Origin: an uncultured Acidimicrobium sp. | Lineage (GTDB): Bacteria > Actinomycetota > Acidimicrobiia > Acidimicrobiales > Ilumatobacteraceae | Direction of reading: 5' to 3' | Assembly: GCA_903853285.1 (NCBI GenBank) | Contig: CAINTF010000140.1 | Coordinates: forward strand, 1-5,321 | Length of the DNA: 5,321 bases | Part shown: one piece after another, positions 1 to 5,321 of the stretch | Layout: each line of letters starts with the position of its first letter | Numbering within the stretch: position 1 is the stretch's first letter | The notes under the pieces: generated by a model | Told to the model about the DNA's origin: nothing | The model's database searches: none | What the model saw: only the letters and a program-made list of their open reading frames with translations | Program-made: the position numbers and the translations under genes

Positions 1-2
1 AA

Positions 3-95
3 GAAGAGTTCGGTATTGAAGTACCTGAATCCGACCTCGAAGGTGTCGACACAATTGGCAAAGCCTTCGATCTCGTCACTTCAAAAGTCAAGTAA
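3..95 (+). CDS. acpP: Acyl carrier protein, 3' end only (partial)
   Basis: This is the C-terminal 30 codons of an acyl carrier protein; the 5' part lies outside the window. ACP carries growing acyl chains on a phosphopantetheine arm in the cytosol during type II fatty-acid synthesis. The visible residues begin EEFGIEVPESDLEGVDTIG and end with SKVK and a TAA stop. This matches the family pattern in which an EEF-I-(I/V)-(P)-(D/E) segment leads to helix III and a T(V/I)G-A turn before the last helix. The DSL serine that takes the phosphopantetheine would lie upstream and cannot be checked. The gene is followed after 21 nt, in the same frame, by fabF. An acpP-fabF pair is a very common arrangement in bacteria and supports the call. 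Confidence 0.85.
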   Translation, partial: EEFGIEVPESDLEGVDTIGKAFDLVTSKVK

Positions 96-108
96 GCGCT
101 TCGAGCGC
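96..108 (+). other. Short perfect hairpin between acpP and fabF
   Basis: GCGCT, a TCG loop and AGCGC form a perfect 5-bp stem directly after the acpP stop codon and 8 nt before the fabF ATG. No T-run follows, so it is not a convincing terminator. It may affect mRNA stability or set the ACP-to-FabF expression ratio, or it may be chance. No clear Shine-Dalgarno sequence is visible before fabF. Confidence 0.25.
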
Positions 109-116
109 AATCAGTT

Positions 117-1304
117 ATGCAAGGTGCCGGCCATCGGGTAGCCATTACGGGATATGGGGTCGTGGCCCCATGCGGTATTGGTAAGGAACTTTTTTGGCAA
201 GGACTTCTTGGCCCGGGATTTACTGGAGCCAACTCGATTGAGTTTAAGGAATGGGATCCGTCTCCTTATTTCGAAAACTCCAAAGAATCTCGTCGCGCAG
301 ACCGTTGCGAGCAGTTTGCTTTAGCGGCGGCTGGCGAAGCAATGACGCAAGCCGGTGAGCTCCCCTATAACCGCGAACGCATCGGCACAATATTGGGTAC
401 TGGCATTGGCGGGTTGCGCACACTTGAAGGTCAAGTGGAAGTGCGCATGGAAAAAGGTGAGCGCCGAGTATCTCCATTTCTTGTTCCGATGATGATGTCC
501 AATGCTTCTGGTGCAGCAATTTCAATGCGTTACGGCTTGCAGGGCCCAACAGAAACGGTTTGTACAGCATGTGCGGCATCTACACATGCCATCGGCAATG
601 CTGCTCGCCTCATTGCATGGGGTCGTTGCGATGCGGTTGTCACTGGTGGCACCGAGTCAGCGGCAACAGTTACTGCACTAGCAGGATTTACCAACATGAC
701 TGCCCTCTCATCGACATTCGTCACGAAGCCATTCGACGAAACGCGAGATGGTTTTATTCAGGGCGAAGGCGCAGCAATTTTCGTCCTCGAACGACTCGAT
801 CTCGCAGTTGCACGAGGTGCCACAATTCTTGGCGAGATAGTCGGTGCCGCCAGTAACGCAGATGCGTATCACATCACCGCACCGTCACCTGGTGGCGTTG
901 GCGCAACACGTTGCATGCAACTGGCCCTCGAAGACGCAGGCCTTCAGCCAAGCGACATCAAGCAGATCAATGCTCACGGTACGAGCACTCCGCTCAACGA
1001 CAAAGCTGAGTCACAAGCCATCGCAGCAGTATTTGGCAACGATGGCCCTCCAGTTGTTTCAATCAAAGGCGTAACTGGTCACCCACTCGGCGCTGCAGGA
1101 GCACTCGAGTTGGCAGCGGTGATGTTGTCGTTTGAGAAGAAACTGATTCCACCAACTCGCGGCACAACAGTTGTTGACCCAGAGATGTCGATCGATGTTG
1201 TTCTTGGAGAGCCACGCCCATGGCAACCCGGCCCAACCATTTCGAATAACTTCGGATTCGGTGGACACAACGGTTCAGTTATCGTCTCGCCTTACGCTGG
1301 CTAA
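117..1304 (+). CDS. fabF: Beta-ketoacyl-ACP synthase II (KAS II)
   Basis: This enzyme condenses malonyl-ACP with acyl-ACP, the chain-extending step of type II fatty-acid synthesis in the cytosol. The 395-residue protein is close to the usual FabF length of about 410. It shows the whole thiolase-fold condensing-enzyme signature. The nucleophile Cys152 sits in TACAAST, His287 in NAHGTST, Lys317 and His322 in KGVTGHPLGAAGA, and the glycine-rich NNFGFGGHN stretch lies at 377-385. The N-terminal VAITGYGVVAPCG is also typical. The ATG at 117 is chosen because the only in-frame codons back to the acpP stop are non-start codons and the family N-terminus begins there. No strong ribosome-binding site is visible, so coupling to acpP translation is plausible. 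The style of residues 47-75 and 113-127 resembles actinobacterial FabF. A polyketide-type KAS is a weaker alternative. Confidence 0.95.
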   Translation: MQGAGHRVAITGYGVVAPCGIGKELFWQGLLGPGFTGANSIEFKEWDPSPYFENSKESRRADRCEQFALAAAGEAMTQAGELPYNRERIGTILGTGIGGLRTLEGQVEVRMEKGERRVSPFLVPMMMSNASGAAISMRYGLQGPTETVCTACAASTHAIGNAARLIAWGRCDAVVTGGTESAATVTALAGFTNMTALSSTFVTKPFDETRDGFIQGEGAAIFVLERLDLAVARGATILGEIVGAASNADAYHITAPSPGGVGATRCMQLALEDAGLQPSDIKQINAHGTSTPLNDKAESQAIAAVFGNDGPPVVSIKGVTGHPLGAAGALELAAVMLSFEKKLIPPTRGTTVVDPEMSIDVVLGEPRPWQPGPTISNNFGFGGHNGSVIVSPYAG

Positions 1305-1372
1305 GCGTCGCGTTAATTAAGCGTCACGTTTACCGTTGACTAAGCGTCACGTTTACCGTTGACTAAGCGTCA
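1302..1372. repeat. Tandem 23-bp repeat between convergent fabF and fabZ
   Basis: Two identical 23-bp units, TAAGCGTCACGTTTACCGTT followed by GAC, occupy 1318-1340 and 1341-1363. A partial copy lies on each side. TAAGCGTC begins at 1302, 1318, 1341 and 1364, with spacings of 16, 23 and 23 bp. The left copy contains the fabF TAA stop. The right copy contains the fabZ stop, which reads GACGCTTAG on the minus strand. The unit length is not a multiple of three, and the repeats lie almost wholly between the coding regions. Replication slippage at the gene ends is the simplest origin. I do not recognise it as a known repeat family. Confidence 0.85.
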
Positions 1373-1374
1373 AC
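1323..1374. terminator. Possible bidirectional terminator hairpins
   Basis: Each 23-bp unit contains an imperfect inverted repeat: GTCACG, loop TTTAC, then CGTTGAC, with one bulged T. These fall at 1323-1340 and 1346-1363. A perfect 6-bp stem, GTTGAC, loop TAAGC, GTCAAC, falls at 1358-1374 and competes with the second. The position between two converging transcripts is where a two-way terminator is expected. There is no T-tract on either strand and the stems are short, so intrinsic termination is only a suggestion. Factor-dependent termination is equally possible. Confidence 0.3.
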
Positions 1375-1791
1375 CACCACAAACAGCAACTCGCATTCAC
1401 ACGCAATCTCGCCGTTGACACGAGCAACTCCAGCACCTTTTCCAGCGCGCGCAGACATACGACCGATAGTGGCTGACAATTCCAACGTGTCACCGGGAAT
1501 AACTTGTCTCCTAAACCGCGCACCATCTAAGCCACCAAAAAGTGGAAGTTTGCCTGCAAATTTTGGGTCACTCACAATTGCCAACGCTCCAGTTTGAGCA
1601 ATTGCTTCGCACATCAACACACCGGGCAACGTTGGTCGGCCGGGAAAATGTCCCTCAAAGAATGCTTCGTTTCCCGTGAGCTTCCAAATAGCGGATGCAG
1701 AAATTCCAGGGGTTAATTCGGTGATCGCATCGACAAATAGAAATGGTGCACGATGAGGTAGTAACGAAGTTGGATCTGGAAACGATGACAT
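1363..1791 (-). CDS. fabZ: 3-hydroxyacyl-ACP dehydratase FabZ
   Basis: This enzyme dehydrates 3-hydroxyacyl-ACP to trans-2-enoyl-ACP in the fatty-acid elongation cycle. The 142-residue protein has the single hot-dog fold length expected for FabZ. It carries LLPHRAPFLFVD near the N-terminus (10-21), then GHFPGRPTLPGVLMCEA (47-63). The catalytic His48 is in GHFP and Glu62 is in the EAIAQ helix. Their spacing of 14 residues equals that of characterised FabZ proteins. I chose the ATG at 1791, not the upstream in-frame start at 1863. An AAGGAA ribosome-binding site lies 7 nt before it, the gap from the upstream bcp stop is 11 nt, and the extra 24 residues have no family match and overlap bcp. It is the last gene of the minus-strand unit and converges on fabF. 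The substitution-free active site argues that it is functional. Confidence 0.92.
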   Translation of the reverse strand: MSSFPDPTSLLPHRAPFLFVDAITELTPGISASAIWKLTGNEAFFEGHFPGRPTLPGVLMCEAIAQTGALAIVSDPKFAGKLPLFGGLDGARFRRQVIPGDTLELSATIGRMSARAGKGAGVARVNGEIACECELLFVVVDA

Positions 1792-1798
1792 TCTGTGA

Positions 1799-1804
1799 TT
1801 CCTT
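1799..1804 (-). promoter_or_regulatory. Ribosome-binding site of fabZ
   Basis: AAGGAA on the minus strand lies 7 nt before the fabZ ATG and overlaps the TAA stop codon of the upstream peroxiredoxin gene. It is the clearest Shine-Dalgarno sequence in the window. It decides the fabZ start in favour of the 142-residue form, and its overlap with the stop suggests re-use of terminating ribosomes. Confidence 0.75.
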
Positions 1805-2255
1805 ACTTCTTCAGCGACTCGAGCAATCGAAGCGGAGTGTCCTTGGGTGAGATTTTGTACCACGCATGAACGATTTCGCCTTTGCCATTGATCAAAAATG
1901 CTGAACGCTCAATCCCCATGTACTCACGACCGTACATTGATTTCTTCTTCCAAACCTTGTATTTCTTTGCAACAGCATGAGTCTCGTCTGCCAGCAAGGT
2001 GAAACCGAGAGAGTATTTCTCGTCAAATTTCAATAATTTCGCTGGTTTGTCCGGGCTAATGCCCACGATCACGGTTTTACCAATCTGGTCTGCGATATCA
2101 CGCAAACCACAGGATTGCTGCGTGCAGCCAGGCGTGTCGGCCTTGGGATAAAAATACACGAGAACAGTGCGTCTAGACAGTTTCTTGAGTGAAAACTTCT
2201 TTTCATGCTGATCCAACAATTCAATCTCGGGTGCTACAGCACCTTCTTTTAACAT
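1803..2255 (-). CDS. bcp: Thioredoxin-dependent peroxiredoxin, Bcp/PrxQ type
   Basis: Members of this family reduce hydrogen peroxide and organic hydroperoxides in the cytosol, using thioredoxin as electron donor. The 150-residue protein has the usual Bcp length. The peroxidatic Cys44 sits in PKADTPGCT, and Cys49 five residues later is the likely resolving cysteine. This C-x4-C arrangement is typical of the Bcp/PrxQ class and matches the Cys45/Cys50 pair of E. coli Bcp. Thr41, Pro42 and Arg117 (GIERSAF) complete the conserved active-site set. No signal peptide or membrane segment is visible. The ATG overlaps the end of trpA by 7 nt (ATGTTAA), so translation is probably coupled to trpA. The stop lies 11 nt before fabZ. 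Its job in a tryptophan operon is unclear; it may simply be co-transcribed. Confidence 0.93.
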   Translation of the reverse strand: MLKEGAVAPEIELLDQHEKKFSLKKLSRRTVLVYFYPKADTPGCTQQSCGLRDIADQIGKTVIVGISPDKPAKLLKFDEKYSLGFTLLADETHAVAKKYKVWKKKSMYGREYMGIERSAFLINGKGEIVHAWYKISPKDTPLRLLESLKK

Positions 2256-3031
2256 TGGTCAACTGCTTTTCGAACTTCGGCGATGTAGTCACCGACCGCA
2301 TCCGCGTCTTCTTCGATCAAACGTCGCATGACTGAAGCACCTTGCACAACACCATCGGCAATCGAGCAAGCTTCGGCTGCCTGTTGAGCATTGGAAACAC
2401 CTACGCCTATCAACACAGGCTTATCCGTAATTGCCTTCAATCGCTTGGCCAACGTGAGCGCGCTTGATGCGAGCGTGTCTCGCTCGCCTGTCACGCCCAG
2501 CAATCCAACTGCATACACAAAACCTCTGCAACGCTCGATAATTCGTGGCAATCGTTCATCAGGCGCAGTTGGCGCCGCGAGCATGACGGTTTCAATTCCG
2601 CTTACATCTGCCGCAGCACACCACAAACCAGACTCTTCGAGGGGAAGATCTGGAACAATCGCTGCACAAACACCTGCTTCTCGCAATGAATGAGCAAATC
2701 TTTCATGCCCCGCATGATGAACTGTGTTGTAGTAACACATCACCGCAAGAGGAATACCCACATCAACCGATCGCAACTCATGCAAAATCGATAATGGCGT
2801 TGCACCTGCGCGAAGCGCCAACTCGGATGCGTGCTGAATAGTTGGACCATCCATTACGGGATCAGAAAACGGAATACCAATTTCTATTGCGTCCGCACCG
2901 TTTGCTGCTGCAGCACGAATTGCATCGATCCACCCTTTGAATCCTCCGGTTATATAAGGAACTACAAGCTTGTGTCCTTCGCTTCGCTTCTTGCGCAAAT
3001 ATGTCTCAAGTGTGCCGATATCTGTCGACAT
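2249..3031 (-). CDS. trpA: Tryptophan synthase alpha subunit
   Basis: TrpA cleaves indole-3-glycerol phosphate to indole and glyceraldehyde 3-phosphate and passes indole through a tunnel to TrpB. The 260-residue TIM barrel is close to the usual length of about 265. Catalytic Glu50 is in DAIEIGIPFSDP and Asp61 in VMDGPTIQ. Their spacing of 11 equals that of Glu49/Asp60 in Salmonella. The loop-6 GVTG is at 179-182, with Thr181 in the place of Thr183. The phosphate-binding GVGVS (209-213) and GASV (231-234) are present. I chose the ATG at 3031, which overlaps the trpB TGA by one base (TGATG). A TTG one codon upstream at 3034 is possible. A GGATGGA stretch nearby within trpB may serve as ribosome-binding site. 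PYITGG replaces the commoner PYITAGDP, a mild variation outside the catalytic residues. Confidence 0.96.
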   Translation of the reverse strand: MSTDIGTLETYLRKKRSEGHKLVVPYITGGFKGWIDAIRAAAANGADAIEIGIPFSDPVMDGPTIQHASELALRAGATPLSILHELRSVDVGIPLAVMCYYNTVHHAGHERFAHSLREAGVCAAIVPDLPLEESGLWCAAADVSGIETVMLAAPTAPDERLPRIIERCRGFVYAVGLLGVTGERDTLASSALTLAKRLKAITDKPVLIGVGVSNAQQAAEACSIADGVVQGASVMRRLIEEDADAVGDYIAEVRKAVDQC

Positions 3032-4194
3032 CAAATTTGTCCATCCAGGATTTCCATCATTTGTGCAACATCCTTGTCACCTCGACCGGACAGGTTCATC
3101 AAAATAGTCTGACCTTGCATCTTCGGCGCTTCACGGATAATCCAAGCCATTGGATGAGCGCACTCGAGCGCAGGAATGATTCCTTCACTACGCGACATCA
3201 CCTGAAATGCACTGATCACTTCTTGATCGTTGACACTTGGATATTCTGCGCGACCGATGGAAGAGAGAAACGAGTGCTCGGGACCAACACCTGGGTAGTC
3301 GAGTCCTGCTGAAATCGATTGAGCCTCTTGTACCTGACCATGCTCGTCTTGCATGAGGTAACTGCGCATGCCGTGAACAACTCCTGGCATTCCCTTCCCT
3401 ACCGCTGCGCCACCTGCAGGCTCAACACCAATCAGTCTTGCCTTGGTATCAATGAATCCAGAAAAGATTCCGATCGCGTTAGAACCACCACCCACACACG
3501 CAACGACAACATCAGGGTCCTTGCCGTTGAGCAATGTATGACACTGCTCGCTTGCCTCCTGGCCGATCACACTTTGAAATGTGCGCACCATCCATGGATA
3601 CGGATGTGGTCCCATCACCGACCCAATTGCGTAATACGTGTCTTCGACAGTTGCTACCCAATCACGCATTGCCTCGTTGACAGCATCCTTGAGTGTGCGG
3701 CTACCCGAAACGGCCGGTACAACCTCAGCACCCAGCAGCTTCATGCGAAAAACGTTCAATGCTTGTCGCTGTACATCAACTTCCCCCATGTACACCTTGC
3801 AACTTAAGCCAAGCAGTGCTGCTGCAGTCGCAGATGCAACACCGTGTTGACCTGCCCCTGTTTCGGCAACGATGCGCTTTTTACCCATGCGCTTTGCCAA
3901 CAAGACCTGACCAAGCACACTATTAATTTTGTGCGATCCAGTGTGATTCAAGTCTTCGCGCTTCAGAAGAAGGCGAATACCAAGTTGCTTGCCAAGATTG
4001 TGACATTCGGTCAAAATTGATGGTCGTCCTGCATAGTCCCGCAATAGATCATCGAGTTCTTTTCGAAATGCAGGATCGGCCCATGCATCACGAAATGCTG
4101 CTTCCAATTCTTGACACGCTGGAACCAGAGTTTCAGGCACGAAGCGCCCACCAAACTCACCAAAGCGACCATCGAGACTGGGATCCTGCAGCAT
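3031..4194 (-). CDS. trpB: Tryptophan synthase beta subunit
   Basis: TrpB is the PLP enzyme that joins indole and L-serine to make L-tryptophan, working as an alpha2-beta2 complex with TrpA. The 387-residue protein is near the family length of about 397. The PLP-binding Lys89 lies in HTGSHKINS and the catalytic Glu111 in AETGAGQHG, each two residues later than Salmonella Lys87 and Glu109. GGGSNA at 235-240 binds the PLP phosphate, Glu344 is in LECAHP and Ser369 in NLSGRGDKD. The N-terminal [15 protein letters not shown] is typical of the main TrpB1 family, so this is the TrpA-dependent form rather than the stand-alone TrpB2. The ATG at 4194 follows the trpF stop by 12 nt with only a weak ribosome-binding site. 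The stop overlaps the trpA start. Confidence 0.97.
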   Translation of the reverse strand: MLQDPSLDGRFGEFGGRFVPETLVPACQELEAAFRDAWADPAFRKELDDLLRDYAGRPSILTECHNLGKQLGIRLLLKREDLNHTGSHKINSVLGQVLLAKRMGKKRIVAETGAGQHGVASATAAALLGLSCKVYMGEVDVQRQALNVFRMKLLGAEVVPAVSGSRTLKDAVNEAMRDWVATVEDTYYAIGSVMGPHPYPWMVRTFQSVIGQEASEQCHTLLNGKDPDVVVACVGGGSNAIGIFSGFIDTKARLIGVEPAGGAAVGKGMPGVVHGMRSYLMQDEHGQVQEAQSISAGLDYPGVGPEHSFLSSIGRAEYPSVNDQEVISAFQVMSRSEGIIPALECAHPMAWIIREAPKMQGQTILMNLSGRGDKDVAQMMEILDGQI

Positions 4195-4206
4195 TACCCA
4201 AATCTA

Positions 4207-4830
4207 CTAGTCGATGTCTCCAATTTCTCTGGCTGCAGCACGAGCATTCGCAATGAACTGTCGCATTTTTACAGGGTCTTTGAGACCGTGACTTTTTTCA
4301 ACGCCACTTGACACATCTACCCCCCACGGTCGCACTCGATCAATGCCCTCAGCAACATTCCCCGGATGTAATCCACCAGAAAGAATGAGCCGAAGCCCGA
4401 GTGGAATTTCGTTCATCAAACCCCAATCAAAAACCTCTCCAGATCCTGGATTAAGACCATCGATCAACACTGCATCACACGCAAAAGCGTCAGCACGCTT
4501 TGCATCCGGAGATCCCGCGACGAGAGCCTTGATTGAAAACCGCACTCCTGCAGAAACATCAGCCGAAACACCAACTGATTCGTGTCCATGCATCTGTGCT
4601 CCCTGGAGATGCGCCTCTTGCATGATGTCGAGAATGCGCTTTGGCAATTCGTCTCGAAAAACACCCACTGTCACAATTTCTGGTGGCAAACGACGCACGA
4701 TTTCACGAACCTTGCTCGGAGCGACCTGCCGAGGCGAGGGAGCGAACACGAAACCTAAGGCGTCAGCCCCAAGCGCAACTGCGAGTAATGCATCCTGCTC
4801 GTTGGTGATTCCACAAATTTTGATGAACAC
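4207..4830 (-). CDS. trpF: Phosphoribosylanthranilate isomerase
   Basis: TrpF carries out the Amadori rearrangement of N-(5-phosphoribosyl)anthranilate to CdRP, the substrate of TrpC. The 207-residue single-domain TIM barrel has the normal length. The general base Cys6 is in KICGIT at the very N-terminus. The general acid Asp124 is in VLIDGLNPGSGEVFDW. The SPR motif (32-34), the AQMHG variant of the usual QLHG (78-82), LSGGL (150-154) and the phosphate-binding GVDVSSGVE...GLKD (170-185) are all present. The start codon is GTG at 4830; KICGIT sits immediately after it, and no better start lies upstream after the trpC stop 11 nt away. No good ribosome-binding site is seen, so reinitiation after trpC is likely. 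Two stops in a row (TAG TAG) end the gene. Many well-known actinobacteria lack trpF and use PriA instead. Confidence 0.95.
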   Translation of the reverse strand: MFIKICGITNEQDALLAVALGADALGFVFAPSPRQVAPSKVREIVRRLPPEIVTVGVFRDELPKRILDIMQEAHLQGAQMHGHESVGVSADVSAGVRFSIKALVAGSPDAKRADAFACDAVLIDGLNPGSGEVFDWGLMNEIPLGLRLILSGGLHPGNVAEGIDRVRPWGVDVSSGVEKSHGLKDPVKMRQFIANARAAAREIGDID

Positions 4831-4841
4831 AGCAAATAACG

Positions 4842-5321
4842 CTAGTTCTTAGCGATTGCTACGCGCAGTGATGCAATTACGGTTGCTGGATCGTTGTTGA
4901 CAACCAGGCTTTCACCAACCAAAACCGCGTCATAGCCGGCATTGCGTAACGACTGCGCATCATTGAAATCTCGGACGCCAGATTCTGCGACCCTCACAAT
5001 CTCGCTCGGAATTTCTGCTGCCATCCGAACAGCTCTTTCATGGTCAACCTGGAATGTCACAAGATCTCGTTGGTTAACTCCGATCATCTTTGCACCTGCC
5101 AACAATGCCCTCTCAACTTCTCCCTCATCATGAGTTTCCACTAATACATCGAGGCCTATCTCGGTGGCCAACTGATGGAACCCGACCAACTCCGCTTGTG
5201 TGAGAGCAGCAGCAATGAGCAACACGCAATCTGCACCCATGATGCGCGCGTCACACACATCCAATTCGCTGACCGTGAAGTCTTTTCGCAAAACAGGTAG
5301 TGCAGTGGCAGCTCGAGCCTG
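4842..5321 (-). CDS. trpC: Indole-3-glycerol phosphate synthase, 3' part (cut by window edge)
   Basis: TrpC closes the ring of CdRP to give indole-3-glycerol phosphate, the substrate of TrpA. The frame stays open to the window's right edge and gives 159 C-terminal residues of an expected 260 or so. The TTG at 5291 is an internal leucine codon, not the start, because it lies inside the conserved LPVLRKDF motif, which reads on upstream. Counting from the edge, Lys13 (LRKDF), Glu62 (LVETHDE), Asn83 (GVNQRDL), Glu113 and Ser114 (VAESGV) are spaced 49, 21, 30 and 1 apart. This is identical to Lys110, Glu159, Asn180, Glu210 and Ser211 of the Sulfolobus enzyme. VGESL at 135-139 is the phosphate-binding segment. 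The substrate-binding lysine of strand 1 is outside the window. The gene heads the visible operon, 11 nt before trpF. Confidence 0.95.
   Translation of the reverse strand, partial: QARAATALPVLRKDFTVSELDVCDARIMGADCVLLIAAALTQAELVGFHQLATEIGLDVLVETHDEGEVERALLAGAKMIGVNQRDLVTFQVDHERAVRMAAEIPSEIVRVAESGVRDFNDAQSLRNAGYDAVLVGESLVVNNDPATVIASLRVAIAKN

Noticed and set aside
1302..1374. CRISPR array or attachment site at the tandem repeat.
   Set aside because: The units are directly adjacent with no spacers, there are no cas genes, and no tRNA or integrase is nearby.
1792..1863. Upstream in-frame extension of fabZ that would give a 166-residue protein.
   Set aside because: It overlaps the end of bcp, adds residues with no FabZ family match, and the start at 1791 has a well-placed AAGGAA.
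3319..3807. A 162-codon open frame on the plus strand, opposite trpB.
   Set aside because: It lies wholly antisense to an intact, conserved trpB. Its translation is rich in Cys, His and Arg, has no recognisable domain and looks like a shadow frame.
4343..4852. A 169-codon open frame on the plus strand, opposite trpF.
   Set aside because: It is antisense to trpF, which has all family motifs. The translation is low-complexity (Ser, Pro, Ala, Thr rich), as expected from a mirrored frame.
5289..5291. TTG as the start codon of trpC.
   Set aside because: The frame continues upstream to the window edge and encodes the conserved LPV part of the LPVLRKDF motif, so the TTG is an internal leucine.
1..5321. 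A previously undescribed system such as a defence island, mobile element or secondary-metabolite cluster.
   Set aside because: Every gene is a recognisable housekeeping enzyme with intact active-site residues. No transposase, integrase, toxin-antitoxin pair or unassigned gene is present, and the longest gap between genes is 58 bp.

Overview
This window looks like ordinary chromosomal DNA from a free-living bacterium. It holds the 3' half of a tryptophan operon facing the end of a type II fatty-acid synthesis cluster. Base composition is moderate by eye and looks even throughout, with no sign of recent transfer. The FabF sequence style (DPSPYF, RRADR, GERRVSPFLVPMMM, TACAAST) resembles actinobacterial and particularly Acidimicrobiia-like condensing enzymes as I remember them. 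I therefore suggest an Actinomycetota relative with low to moderate confidence. A protein search of FabF and TrpB would settle this.

Left part, plus strand: the last 30 codons of an acyl carrier protein gene (3-95) are followed after 21 nt by fabF (117-1304). They share a reading frame and are probably one transcript. Positions 1305-1362 separate fabF from the convergent gene fabZ. This gap holds a short tandem repeat, two perfect 23-bp units flanked by partial copies, that also supplies both genes' stop codons. It can form small hairpins and may work as a two-way transcription end.

Right part, minus strand, in order of transcription from the right edge: trpC (3' part, cut by the window edge), trpF, trpB, trpA, a Bcp-type peroxiredoxin gene and fabZ. 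All junctions are tight: gaps of 11 and 12 nt, then a 1-nt overlap, a 7-nt overlap and an 11-nt gap. This suggests one polycistronic unit with translational coupling. TrpF, TrpC and TrpBA carry out consecutive late steps of tryptophan synthesis: phosphoribosylanthranilate isomerisation, indole-glycerol-phosphate formation, then indole release and condensation with serine. The peroxiredoxin and FabZ have no direct metabolic link to tryptophan and seem to ride on the operon's tail. FabZ and FabF act in the same fatty-acid elongation cycle but sit on opposite strands.

Every catalytic residue I could check is present, so the genes look intact apart from the two cut by the window edges. I found no mobile element, CRISPR array, RNA gene or new defence-type system. 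The more unusual points are the repeat between the convergent genes, the trp-bcp-fabZ gene order and the dedicated trpF.
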